Assembly (NCBI GenBank): GCA_037833965.1
Contig: AP031351.1
Coordinates: 198,501-262,500, forward strand
DNA length: 64,000 bases
Direction of reading: 5' to 3'
Source of the DNA: Marchantia polymorpha subsp. ruderalis
Taxonomy: Eukaryota; Streptophyta; Marchantiopsida; Marchantiales; Marchantiaceae
The notes under the pieces are model-generated. The model was not told the origin of the DNA, did no database searches, and saw only the letters and a list, made by a program, of their open reading frames with translations. Of this stretch, positions 52,785-64,000 are shown piece by piece (position 1 is the first letter of the stretch; every line of letters starts with the position of its first letter). Made by a program: the position numbers and the translations under genes.

Positions 52785-54454
52785 ATGGTTGAGAAGGAGG
52801 AGTTCAAGGGATCGAAGATGGATCGTAGAGCTTCACGATTCAAACGAATCTGTGTCTTCTGTGGAAGCAGTAATGGGAAGAAGACACTGTACCGCAATGT
52901 AGCTCTGGATCTGGGCAAGGAAATGGTACTGGCCGCTGATCTTCCTGCGCGTTGTTGTTTTCCTCTCTTCTGCCGGCCCTTGTGCATGCTGCCTCTCCGG
53001 CGAAAATAATGGTGCAATCTTTATGCATGAATAGTATGCCTATGAGCGAGGGGGCTTTTCAATTGCCCCGTCGCGAGTCGCGTGAGGGTCCAGCGCGAGC
53101 CGTAGCGCCGAGTCCGTCGGAAGATTGTCATCCTCCCTCACGCGTCTGCCAGTACTCGATTGTCAGCGTGGACGTGCGGGGACAGATTTTCGGGGTGGTA
53201 CATTGCTGCTTCGTTAGAGTTGTGTGCATCGTCTGCCCCGGGAAACCAATCAGGGGTGCAAATCAGGACCGCGACCGATATTGTACCCTAGCAGCGTCGA
53301 GGTTTTTCCTTGCATCCGCGGCGCATCATCAGCACATGCGCCTCGAATCATGGAACATCCAGCTTGCCTTCTTTACTTTTGCAGTCGGTGGATAAGGGAG
53401 GAAGTTTACCGTTTGGCACAAACCTAGGAGTCAGCGTAGGGTGGAATTTATGGTCCCTCATCGCATTAAAACTCTGTGATGCCGGTTGTGCGACGTCCCT
53501 CGTAAAGTAGGACTGTGGAGTTATGCATTTGATGTGCAATCTCTCCAATCTTGCCTGCGGCATGACGTCCGTAGCCACGCCCCGCCTCTGCAATTACATG
53601 TGGATCACACATTATGTGCCTAGAAATCCCACTTTATGGACGAAAGGAAGATACGCACGGCTGGGATAAGATAAAGTGCTCCGCCAAAAGCACATGCGTA
53701 AAAGATACGTGCTTTTCGTCATCTTCGGCTATGCGGCCGAGGATTTGTGAACGAGTGAGTGCTGCGGTTGCTGACGGCCATGTGTCTTTCTGCCATCCTG
53801 CAGGTGAAGCGCAAAATTGATCTGGTTTATGGAGGAGGAAGCGTCGGTTTGATGGGCCAGATTGCGCACACAGTCCACGACGGAGGCGGTCATGTCATTG
53901 GGTACGTGTGCATTGCTAGGAAGCGTTCAGAATGAGAAGAAATTTTGCAGTGCGCGTAATCCATAGCTCGAACGAGGCTTCATTCTGGCGAACTGCCGAT
54001 TCTTACGAGCATGGTGTAGATGGGCTTCAGAGCTCTCGGACTGCTCGGAGTCGTTTCCTTTTCATTTTATTTTTTGAATTTCGAAGTCTGGGTCAGCTCG
54101 GGAGGAACATGCCAGGAGGAGCAAACAGTAGGCTGAGTCGATAACACGTGATCCGAGACCTGTGAATGCTCCCCTCCCCCTCGTACTGACCGGGCATATT
54201 TCCTCTATTAAGACGCAGTTTCAACGTATTGAGATATAGTACGGCTCTTTCCATTCATGTCCTACATTGTGTACATTTATTCGCATCCGGGTTTTGGACT
54301 TCTTCGTAGCGCACACCAGGGTCGGACAAACCACGTGTAAAGTGAATGCAATTTGGAATAGTAGCGGCATAGCTGTACCTTGTGATTTGCTAACCTTCTG
54401 TTGTGTTTTGTTTTTTTGAACAGTGTTATTCCGAAGGCGCTCATGCCTCAGGAG
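52785..54454 (+). CDS. LOG: LOG-type cytokinin riboside 5'-monophosphate phosphoribohydrolase, exons 1-3 only
   Basis: Three exons (52785-52925, 53804-53901, 54424-54454) encode the first 90 residues of a protein that is normally about 210-225 aa. [13 protein letters not shown] (about 17-29) and [10 protein letters not shown] (56-65) are LOG signatures, and [10 protein letters not shown] (81-90) continues the family alignment. LOG enzymes release active cytokinin bases from their nucleotide forms in the cytosol. The catalytic PGGxGTxxE motif should be in the following exon but is absent. Intron 3 starts at 54455 and after 73 bases, at 54528, the sequence changes into DEX1 intron 3. As assembled the gene is broken. 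If the tandem duplication is real, an intact copy should lie downstream. The start is the first ATG in frame; Met at 52818 is an alternative. Confidence 0.88.
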
Positions 54455-55707
54455 GTAATTTTCGTGCACTTAAACTGGTCTGCAATATAATGTCTTGAGG
54501 AGTCATTGTATGAGAGGTCGAAGCGTTGATGCGTTCATCAGCTGGCTTGAGTACAAGATTTGACAGACAATGATATAGCCGTGTAGTAATCAAAGGAACT
54601 TCAAGAATTCGACGAAAGTCAGTGTCGTGTGGGAATTTTTGACCTCGATCATGCATATGGTGCTCAGTCTGCTTCAGCCCAAACTGAGTCCAGAATCTTT
54701 GTGGACAGTGCCAAACTTACTTCTTCTTCTATCTGGGATGCGCTACATTATTGTACACGTCGTGTTGTCTTTGTTCTGATACCGGTTTTTCAGACTCTCC
54801 AGCTCCGCCTTAACTTTAGTAGTTCCGTTCCGTTGTCTTTACTTATGTAAGAAAGTGATGTAGTAATCTTGTTTCTTGGCGAGAAACTTATTGTTCCCTT
54901 CTACATTACTACACACCGCAGTATGTGATATGCATGTACACTCGCTTACTTCTAACTTTTTCTCTTGTTTCGTTTTCTGCCTCTTTACACGTGTACTGCC
55001 CATAATTGCCGATGCCTGCTTGCCCTCATCTGCAAGATTCCGTTATGGATACTCTATGAATATCTGTCCTTCGAATCTGTTGACTTCATCTCTTAAATCT
55101 GCAAGTCTTCCCCCCATGTATCTGCTGTTTCCTGCTTTCCCGTTCCCCCAACTTCCGCTCTGGATATTAAATGAATGCCTGACTTCGTGGCTTAGAATTT
55201 CCGATGCATGTGGTGATGCGTTAGATAGAGTCCGTACCTGGGTTTACCTTCCCGGTCTGTGTTCTTTGGTTTCCTTGCGTGCTAAACCCTTGCGGTTGAT
55301 CAAGTGATTTCAGTCGTCACCTTCTGCCTTCCAAACTTTGTTTTTTTTGAGTCAATCCCCTGCCACTCTTAACCTAAGTAAAAACTTATTGAACATGTAT
55401 ACAACCTTTCTGCTAAAACCCTTTTCTTCTGCAATGCAATATTCTTCGTGTATCTTATTTATACGGCACGTGGAAACTTCTTCCACTTCCCTTACAACAC
55501 CCTATGTTTGTTTCTTCAAATTTCGTACGCCGCATGTCAATGGTTCCTTAAGAGAGATATCCTAGAAACAGTTACCAGGTTCTACACTCCTTACTGTCTA
55601 CTCGCAATTGCGAACGTGAAAGCAATCTCGGGTCGAACATTCAGCACACATGATGTACAGGATGCTCCATAGGTTCTTGGTGGATGACTTTCGGTCAATT
55701 TATGCAG

Positions 55708-58700
55708 GGTGGCCGGCATTTCATCAGTCCACTGTTCATGCCAGTGCACTGGCGTATGATATTGACAAGGATGGCAACAAAGAAATTGCCCTTGCTACAT
55801 TCAACGGGGAAGTCTTGTTCTTCAGGTTATGCTTCATCCTCTGTCCAATGCCATCTTTGGAATACTTTTGTAGACTCAGATACAGGTTGTTGTTGATGTT
55901 GACCAACTCGTTGAATTAGTCGGAACCTACATTCTTGTTGGAAGTTGAATCGGAGGGTCTGGGTAATGATATGAATGTGAATTTGTTTCACCGTAGCTTA
56001 AAAAAAGCGATGGAACTTTTTTGGATTACAATGTTAAATTTGCTCCTATCATGTGAAGGTTTGGTGGTTACATGCTGACTGAGAAGCTGGTCGTGCCTCG
56101 ACGGAAAGTCCGGAAAGATTGGTATGTAGGACTTGATCCCGATCATGTCGATCGTTCTCATCCAGACGTTCATGGTGACGAATACTTGAACCATCATGGT
56201 AAGTCGTTATCTCATAGTCTACAGTGATCTTTCCTCTTGCTCGTCTCCTACTTGCAAGTCATGTTCAGTCCCAGTTATTTTAGATTGAGGTAATTTAGCT
56301 TTACAATTGTCTTTTTATCCTTTGTGGTCAAGGACTCAGCTGTTACTGAAGTTAGTTGTTTCTCGATGGTTCAGATACCGCTCTATGGAATCAGTTGTTA
56401 TAGATCTTCTGTGGCCAAATTAGTTCACAGTTTTTTGCACCCAGTACATTTCGTTATGCTCTTTATTTGTACACCTCTAAATTACATCTATGCACTACGG
56501 TACCCACTGATGAAGCAGCCGGGATCTTATGACGATGGAGTAATTCCCGTTCGGTAGATACTGTTGATGCTTCTTGTTTCCTCTTTTCGCATCGGATTCG
56601 AGGAGCCATACCGTTCATTGTTCTGTCACTGCCTATGCATTCGTTTGTTCTTCAAATTATGTCGTATCTCTTATTCGTGAACTTTATCACATGGACTGTT
56701 GCTACCTGCTTCCCCCTTTCTGCACTTACAACTTATGTCTGAAAAGTCTTTTCGTGCCTTGGATTCAGCCTTCTTCAGATTGAATGCTATGCGGTTCATT
56801 CTCTGACATGCATCCGGTTCGTTCTTGATTGCATGATAATGCCAATGCATCGGGCTAGGCCTTAGGTGGACTTTCTATGGTTGTATATCTCTCGGGTCTG
56901 TGCACTTTTTGTCTACTTGCTTGTTAAGGTCTTGCCGTTGATTACATGTTATTCTAACTGTACACCTCCATGTAGAAGATTTCTCTCATGGGCGTTCTTG
57001 TTTTTGACTGGATGTGCAGATCTGTCCTTGAATGGTAGCGAGGTGCATGTGTCACACGGTGGTAAACTTGTGGATGAAACAGACGAGGATCATCATGATA
57101 TGATGAATGGTTAGTTTATCATTTCGTTGTATACTGATATCAGTCGAGTTGAGTTTCGTCAGTCCTCAGTTGTCGTGGCAGCTAAAGCGTGAATGTTTCA
57201 GGTGCTGGTGACCACGTTGACGACAAAACTACAGGGACCAAGGGTTCAGACTCTTCTCTCAATACAACTGTCAACGGTGCAGATGCCCTTAACCACGTTG
57301 AAAATATCACTGGAGATACCAAGGGTTCAGACTCTCCTCTCGATACAACGAACCATACAACAAGTGGAACTGAACATGGTATAAGAGAAATGTTAACCAA
57401 GGCATTGCTGTGATGTTACTCTTGTTTGGTCTGTGTGCTGGAAATTGCGTGTAGTAACATTTTCATTCTTTCCAGATACAACCAAATTGAAGGTTGACTC
57501 CACTGTTTCTCAAGATGGTTTGTCAACTGGAGGCATAGATCTACTCGCGGCGAAAGCTGGAGCAGAGAAGCAGGAGCCGAAGGCAAATACTCGTCGCCGG
57601 TTGCAACAAGAAACCAAAGATGATAGCGAGAAAGATGATGTTGAAAATAAAACCAACCAAGACGATGTTGCAACGGCAGAAGAAGATCAAGACGCGATGG
57701 AAGAAGAAGCAAAAGCTTCCTTTGACGTATTTAGGGAAGAGGATGAAAATGGCGAAGATGGTCTGACAGAGGAGTATGACTATGACTATGATGATTACGT
57801 TAATGAAGGCATGTGGGACAACAATGAGTGGGACGAAGGTGCTCATGAGAAAATTGAAGACTTTGTCCAAGTTGATGCACACATCCTCTGTACTCCGGTA
57901 ACGAATGTCGAACCTTGAGGCCTCATTTTCCTGTTGATTACTCTAATGTCTTTCACAAATACTTGCATACGTTGAAGCTCAAGCATCGTCTTAATTACTG
58001 CAGGTAATTGCTGATATCGATAATGATGGAGTTGACGAGATGGTTGTTGCCGCATCTTACTTCTACGATCGTGAGTAAGTCTTGTCCTTTATGTTACGGT
58101 GCGAGCATAGTCAAGTGCCAGGATAAAATTCAGATTCATCCAAGGAGGAATATCCCCTCGTCATGTGGAAAGGTTATGGAAATTGTGTTTGATTTTTTCA
58201 GCTCGCATTAGAGATAATAAAACGATGGCTTTCTGGTTGTCAGTAGCCAGCGAGTATAAACTTCATCCTGGCCTACGCAAGAATATGAGTCGTGACCAAG
58301 AGATAATATGTTTGGCAGGTACTACGAAATGCCAGAACACGCGAAGGAGCTTGGGGATCTGGATTTAGGGAAGTATGTTGCTGGGGCCATCGTCGTCTTT
58401 AACCTTGAAACGAAACAAGTCAAGTGGGATACTTATCTTGACTTGAGTGTTGATTCTACAACTTATCGCGCCTATATATACTCTGCTCCAAGCGTAGTGG
58501 ATCTTGATGGCGACGGACAGCTGGAGATTATTGTTGGCACGTCGATGGGTTTTGTATATGTCCTTAATGCTAATGGTACGTACTTTTTACTATCGTCTCT
58601 TGTCACAAGACTCGAATAAATATATGGAAGCGCTTATATATGCTTTTTAGCATTCTCCATGATCTGCGTTTTTACGATTTCGTTATCCAGACGGTCAGAT

Positions 58701-61356
58701 CAATATCGTGCACGCCACCAAATTTCAACGCTCAAGGCCTCACTGTATTTGGACCTGTCTAAGTGTTCAACTAACTCTTTGTACGATTTTGCTTTAGGAG
58801 TTAGTAGCTGATTAGTGACCGATTCTGCTATATTACTCACTTTTGTGTCGACTCGTATACGGGAAATCTATAATCAAATCCATGAACGGTGCAATTTTTG
58901 TTGTATAAAGCTACTTCAAATGTGCCGACTTGTCAACTTGTCCAAATGCTGGAAATAGACCATGTAACTTCATCGAGCCTTGAGTTGTTTTACATAGACA
59001 TCAGTTTTTATATCCTGCACTCCTACTTTCACTGTGATTGACTATTTCAAAAAAACTGTGACAGCAGGGAGATTGGTATTACTTACTATGGCGATAGCAG
59101 CAAAAGCTTTTTTTACAATCTCAGTTTCATCACACTTCAATTGCTCACATAGCAGAGTTTTCGATTGATGATAACTTTGCTTCTTTTAAAGGTCAGACAA
59201 GAGCTCTAGATATAGATCAGCGGGTCTTTGAAATGTTTCTCTTTTCATAGCTATCCTCTGATGACATTCTTTTGTTTCTTTGGGCAGGAACCTCGAGGAA
59301 GGGGTTTCCTCTGCAGATGGGTGAAATTCAAGGTCAAGTTGTAGCTGCTGATGTTAATGATGACGGTAAGATTGAAATTATCACTGCTGATGCGAAGGGC
59401 ACGGTAGCTGTTTGGGATGGAGATGGGAAAGAGCTGTGGGAAGTTCACTTGAAGAGTCTCATATCTCAGGTAGTCAATCATCAACTTCGGTTCTTATAAT
59501 GTCATGAGAAAGTTTAGACATGCTCCTCCCTGTCGGGCTTTCGCTTCTTGTGTGTTAGAGATCATATGGAGTCAAAGCCGAAATATTTGTTTCTCCCTCG
59601 ATTAGATAATGAAATGATTCCAAATCTGACTGCGGTATATGTACCCATGCTAGACATTTTGCCAGTTAGCTTCAGTAATTGTTCGACACATAATCACATC
59701 GCTTCTTTTTCACAGCTCCATGTTGATGGTCATTATTTTCCTTTCCGATTTCACTTTAATTTGATGGGATGTTCAGCAAATACTGAAATTTCGTATCACG
59801 TTTGAAATAGGGTCCAACAGTGGGGGATGTAGACGGTGATGGACACACAGATATAGTTGTTCCAACAACCTCTGGAAGCATTTACGTTTTGAAAGGACAA
59901 GACGGTTCACATGTTGGCCCGTATCCTTTTCGCACTCACGGGCGCGTGATGTCCCCTGCACTTTTGGTCGATCTGAGCAAACGGGGTGCTGAGCGCAAAG
60001 GACTGACTATTGCCATTGGATCTTTCGATGGATATTTCTATCTGATTGATGGTCCCACGGGCTGTGCGGAGGCGATTGACATCGGGGAGACAACGTGAGT
60101 CCCTCTAACCAAGTGAAAGGGGTTGAGACGTGTTCTTTCGTGTTCACTTGACTGAACCTATTCGTCGAAGAACACTCTGATGCTCTGCAGGGTTAGACTC
60201 CTGATGTTTCGTCTGCGGTGTCTGCAGCTATAGCATGGTACTCGCAGATAATGTGGATGGTGGTGACGACCTGGACTTGATAGTTACTACAATGAACGGA
60301 AATGTGTACTGTTTTCAGACTCCGGCTCCTCACCACCCACTCAAGGTTTGTTCAATTTTAAGGAGTATTCAGCAAGAAACCCTTGCTGTAAAGAACTTCG
60401 ATGCTAGCTTAGATTAGCTTAGCTTACTGTTTATTCTCAAAATCTCCACATGGAACATCCGGAAATGGTCTTGCCAAGTTCCTCAGTCGTACTTGGTCTA
60501 CGCCGAAGGGACTTTGCTCGATTCTGTGTTGATTGTGTTCTTGCATTTTCAGAGATTGTAAGTGATCATAGTCAGATCATCCTTGTAGTGATATTTCAGT
60601 TGCTGGCCACGGCCGTTCTCTTTACGATTGCACTTTCCGGTTGGTTTGGTATGTCCTCCATAGTAGTTTCATGGTGTCTTTTATTTTAGAATACTATCTG
60701 CGAACTGCCGGATAACTTCTGAACTTGGGGTTTGAAATCTTCGACCATTTTGTGGCAGGCATGGCCGTCGCAGACGCAAGGCAGGAATGTACTGGCGAGT
60801 CGGCATCAGCGGGAGGGAATTTTTGTTGTGCCTCGATCGCGAGCATTTCGAGACGAAGCCGGCGACAGCTTCCATGTAGCTTATGAGATTGTAGATAAAT
60901 ATCGCCCGAATGGGGCGGTCCAAGGGGCCTACCAAGTTAAGGTACAGTACTTTTTTTTGAGGTTGGTGCTTCGATGGCTTTCTTACTTGGTGTATGGACG
61001 ACCCTGACCGTATGAATTGGCTGTCTGCTACACAGGTCACGTTGATGACTCCTGGAAATTATCGAGGTGAAAAGAGGATTACATACAACTATACTCACGA
61101 CAACCCTGGACTTTACATAGCCACTTTACCCTGTGTTGCTACACGTACCGGTGGAACTGTCCTGGTGGAGATGCTTGACAAAAATTCCCTATACTTCCAG
61201 GATGAGTTCGCATTGACCTTTCACATGCATTACTATCGACTTCTCAAGTGGCTTCTGACTTTGCCTCTTTTAGGCATGACCGGTATGTTTCTTGTTTTCC
61301 GGCCTCAAGAAGGTGCACCTCTTCCATCATTTACGAGAGAAAGACATCAACTCTAG
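55708..61356 (+). pseudogene. DEX1: 5'-truncated DEX1 copy (exons 4-15)
   Basis: Twelve exons identical in layout to the left copy: 55708-55825, 56059-56198, 57020-57109, 57202-57378, 57476-57897, 58004-58074, 58319-58575, 59288-59469, 59811-60094, 60228-60345, 60759-60941, 61036-61356. Signal peptide and first FG-GAP unit are missing. The only difference seen is silent (C at 55814). If LOG exon 3 (ending in phase 0) were spliced to this exon 4 (which needs one preceding base), the frame would shift and meet a stop early in exon 5. No functional LOG-DEX1 fusion is therefore expected. Lack of decay means the copy is very young or an assembly artefact. Confidence 0.9.
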
Positions 61357-63295
61357 ATATTGGTGTTTCCCTTAACAACTCACAAATTCTTTGGAGGCCA
61401 TGTAGACAGCTGGGACCTTGCTCGAGGAGAAACACATCTGAAAAGTGTGTTTCAGCAAGATGGCCGTAGTTGGTTCCTCATTTACTCTTTCCTAGACCAT
61501 GTTTGGTAGCTAGTAGATTATCTATTCAACCAGATACAAAGAAACAAAGATTCATGTCTCAAGGTAGCCTCAAAAGACTGCGGTGTCAGCTTCCGCCGAT
61601 GTATTTTGTCCTCGCGACTTATTTCAGCAGTCACGCCGGTAACAAGAAATGAAATTTCAACTTAACAAGAAGTTTGTCAAATGTTTCATACGCGAGAAGG
61701 TCGAGCAATGTGTGTTACTCAAACCTGATATGACTTGGGATAAAGGTAGTGACGGGTTTCTTGGTTGAGACTCGAAGGTTAGAGCGAAACTAAATTCGAA
61801 AGAATTCGTTCTAGAAGAGACATGCAGTTGTCTTCTCCCCAGCTGTTGCGCAAGCACTCGGAACCCAGGCCGAGAGATTCATGCTGTTTACGCAGTAATA
61901 AGCAAATTGTAAAGGGTGTTACACAGTAGCAAAGTACATGTCTATTATGGCGTAAATGGGAAAATAGTCATAATGGAAAGAGTGTTCTTTATGCATCAAG
62001 GCCACAGTCAATTAGCAATAGGTTGGAGAAAATTACTTGATGGGCCCAGTGAAACTCAAAACACATAACGGGACCAACAGGTTTTATTTTTACCGGACGG
62101 GACCCCACCGACAGTAATGTGCCAGTACTATCTAGGGTTATTTCGAGTAGAACATGAAGTCACTGCAAGACCATATCCGGAGTATTTCATACTCATGGTG
62201 CCCGTCATTTTCTTAGAGCCATTTTCGTAGACATGGCTGCGAACTAGTAGCGAAAATACTCTGGCCCGACAGTGGCGAACACTCCCCACTCTATAGAGCA
62301 AATCAGTAGATTATAAGAACATGGCTTACGGTGGCCGTCGAATGGGGTCCCATCGGAGAAAATGAAACCTGATGGGTCTCTTCAAGACGGATTGAGTTTC
62401 CAAGGGTTCCAAGTAATTTCCTCCAATAGGTCGTGATTTTAAATTTGCATGTACGCAAATTCCACAAGGCTCGTTTTACTGGGATACTCATAACTGAGAT
62501 TGCAGGTTGCCCGCTTGTAGATTATACTACAATACTACTATGATTATATTACTATCATATTACTTGTTAAACTCCGCAATTACGCTAAGTTGTTAACGAG
62601 TGGCATTCTTTTGTGTGAGGTGTGTATTAGTTGCTCTGGTGTCAATTTTGTGGAGGCTACAAACTGCCCAAGTTAAGCCTCAAATTGGAGGCCACAACCG
62701 TCGACGACTTGCGTCGACCATATATTCCAAGGTAGCATCCAATTGCGAGCCAAAAGGTCGCACACGTGGATGCTGACTCGTGAGGAATGGCGGGACAGCG
62801 CACTCTTGTGGGTGCCGAGTTCCCAAAGCGATCGATGAAATGATTCCGCAGAAGCTCCCGGGTCTTGCGAACGTGGACGCCACGTGGTCAGTGCAACTCA
62901 GCAAGACGTCGAGTCAATGGAGCTCGCACGAATGTGCCAACTGGTGGGCGAAGAAGCCTCCGCAACCACGTGTCAGAAGCTCTGAGTCCGACAAGTCAGG
63001 GATGCTGGATTCCCGAAGAATCACGGAAAGTTCTTCCGACAAAGCCCGAATCTCTGACGACGACGACGACGAGACCTGCGAGGCTGGGGCAAAATCCGCA
63101 CCATCTTCTGATCGAAGCTCTGTTGTATCCACTTGTTCGTAGAGCCAGGAAAGACGACAGTTGGGAGAATTCGGAGAAATCGCAGCAGCTGCAGATCGGA
63201 GCTCTCTCTTCAGTCAGTCATATAGGCAGGAAAGAAGGAAGAGCGTGGGAAATCGGCTCAATTCGGAAATTTGTGAAGAAGGCTTTCGAAGAACA
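61357..63295 (+). other. copy of the DEX1-phosphorylase spacer
   Basis: Corresponds to 14300-16238 with the same open frames at the same spacing; nothing new is present. Confidence 0.8.
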
Positions 63296-64000
63296 ATGTC
63301 CGAGCTGCGCAAGGACATGATTGTGAACAGGTGGGTGATCATTTCGCCGCGCAGAGGCAAGAGACCGCATGACTTCACCGCCGAGACAAAGCCGTGCATA
63401 CAGCCTGGTCCGTGTGCCTTCTGCCCGACTCACGAGCATGAGACGGGTCCGGAGACGCTGGCATTCCGAGACGGCGACAAGACGGACGGGCCGTGCTGGA
63501 GGGTGCGAGTCGTGGAGAACAAGTACCCGGCCGTCTCCGTCGATATGGAGCCCTCCGATGGATTGTGTAAATCGGACTGCGGAATCTTCGAGGGATGCAC
63601 AATGCCAGGGTTCGGATCACACGAAGTGGTGATCGAAACGCCGGACCACGATTCCACGTTTGCCCAGCTCCCCGTCTCGCAAATCGAGGAGATTTTCAAA
63701 GCTTACCAGAGTCGCATCGAGCACCTCCGGCAAGACACACGATTCAAGTTCGTTCAGGTACTCCAATCTTCTGCCGCCCAGTTCTCATTCTGTTCAGACT
63801 TTCCAGAGGTCACGAGCCTCTGTTTGCCGCCAAAGGAAGGGCGATCGAAACGAGCGCCGCAGTTCTTCGTTGCTTTCAGGCTATGCGAAAAAAATTGTGT
63901 CATCTGCCATGCCCCCACCATGTCATTTGTTTCCTCCAAGGCAAGTCCGCCCGCCATTGCCATATCATATGGTCGTCGGAAAGAAAGGAAGACGGAAGGA
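63296..64000 (+). CDS. ADP-glucose phosphorylase, second copy, cut by window end
   Basis: Exon 1 (63296-63757, 154 residues) is the same as 16239-16700, including CAFC at 40-43 and the zinc histidine 118. The first intron follows and the window ends inside it at 64000; exons 2 and 3 are outside. The catalytic HxHxQ exon is therefore not visible here. Confidence 0.9.
   Translation, partial: MSELRKDMIVNRWVIISPRRGKRPHDFTAETKPCIQPGPCAFCPTHEHETGPETLAFRDGDKTDGPCWRVRVVENKYPAVSVDMEPSDGLCKSDCGIFEGCTMPGFGSHEVVIETPDHDSTFAQLPVSQIEEIFKAYQSRIEHLRQDTRFKFVQVLQSSAAQFSFCSDFPEVTSLCLPPKEGRSKRAPQFFVAFRLCEKNCVICHAPTMSFVSSKASPPAIAISYGRRKERKTEG

Larger units (their letters stand above)
54528..64000 (+). repeat. right copy of the near-identical direct repeat
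   Basis: Begins at gatgcgttcatcag, equal to 7471, and runs to the window end with constant offset 47,057. Upstream of the joint the two contexts (…aagcgtt and …agatgtg) share no meaningful homology and there is no repeat element at the breakpoint. A junction by end joining, or an assembly join, fits better than recombination between repeats. Confidence 0.95.

Noticed and set aside
54424..55825. Functional LOG-DEX1 fusion protein
   Set aside because: Exon phases do not match. The fused frame meets a stop in the next exon and the LOG catalytic motif is missing.

Overview
This is nuclear DNA from a land plant. Every recognisable gene is split by short GT-AG introns and encodes a plant protein: DEX1 (FG-GAP membrane protein), an ADP-glucose phosphorylase/GalT-like enzyme, the 24-kDa (NDUFV2) subunit of mitochondrial complex I, and the 5' part of a LOG-type cytokinin-activating enzyme. 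Moderate divergence from flowering-plant proteins as I know them, together with (GA)n, (CAG)n and poly-G/poly-C tracts in the leader before LOG, suggests a bryophyte-grade plant (liverwort or moss). That assignment is inference and I cannot name a species.

Layout: 1-6.5 kb is mostly AT-rich and gene-poor, with a possible unidentified exon pair on the minus strand at the left edge, foldback repeats and a small GC-rich island. DEX1 (15 exons, about 913 aa) lies at 6600-14299, followed on the same strand by the ADP-glucose phosphorylase gene (3 exons, 343 aa) at 16239-17623. From 17.7 to 29.4 kb is a repeat desert holding a 2.8-kb element with about 630-bp inverted arms, a decayed LTR retrotransposon and an 0.8-kb nested-hairpin inverted-repeat element. 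The complex I gene (10 exons, 272 aa) is at 29766-32643. From 32.7 to 38 kb is another AT-rich desert with a LINE-like relic. From 38 to 50 kb base composition is mixed and no gene can be supported. LOG exons 1-3 are at 52785-54454.

The main structural feature is that position 54528 onward repeats position 7471 onward at a constant offset of 47,057 bases up to the window end (about 9.47 kb). Every reading frame is shared and I saw only one base difference. The arrangement is what a tandem duplication of a 47-kb unit (7471-54527) would give. The joint connects LOG intron 3 to DEX1 intron 3, so a headless DEX1 copy follows a tailless LOG. If the duplication is real, the complete DEX1 is the left copy and a complete LOG should lie about 47 kb downstream, outside the window. 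A false duplication in the assembly, for example two haplotypes laid end to end, explains the same data. The genes share no obvious pathway and are not an operon or cluster. I found no CRISPR array, no confident tRNA or rRNA gene, and no clearly undescribed biological system.
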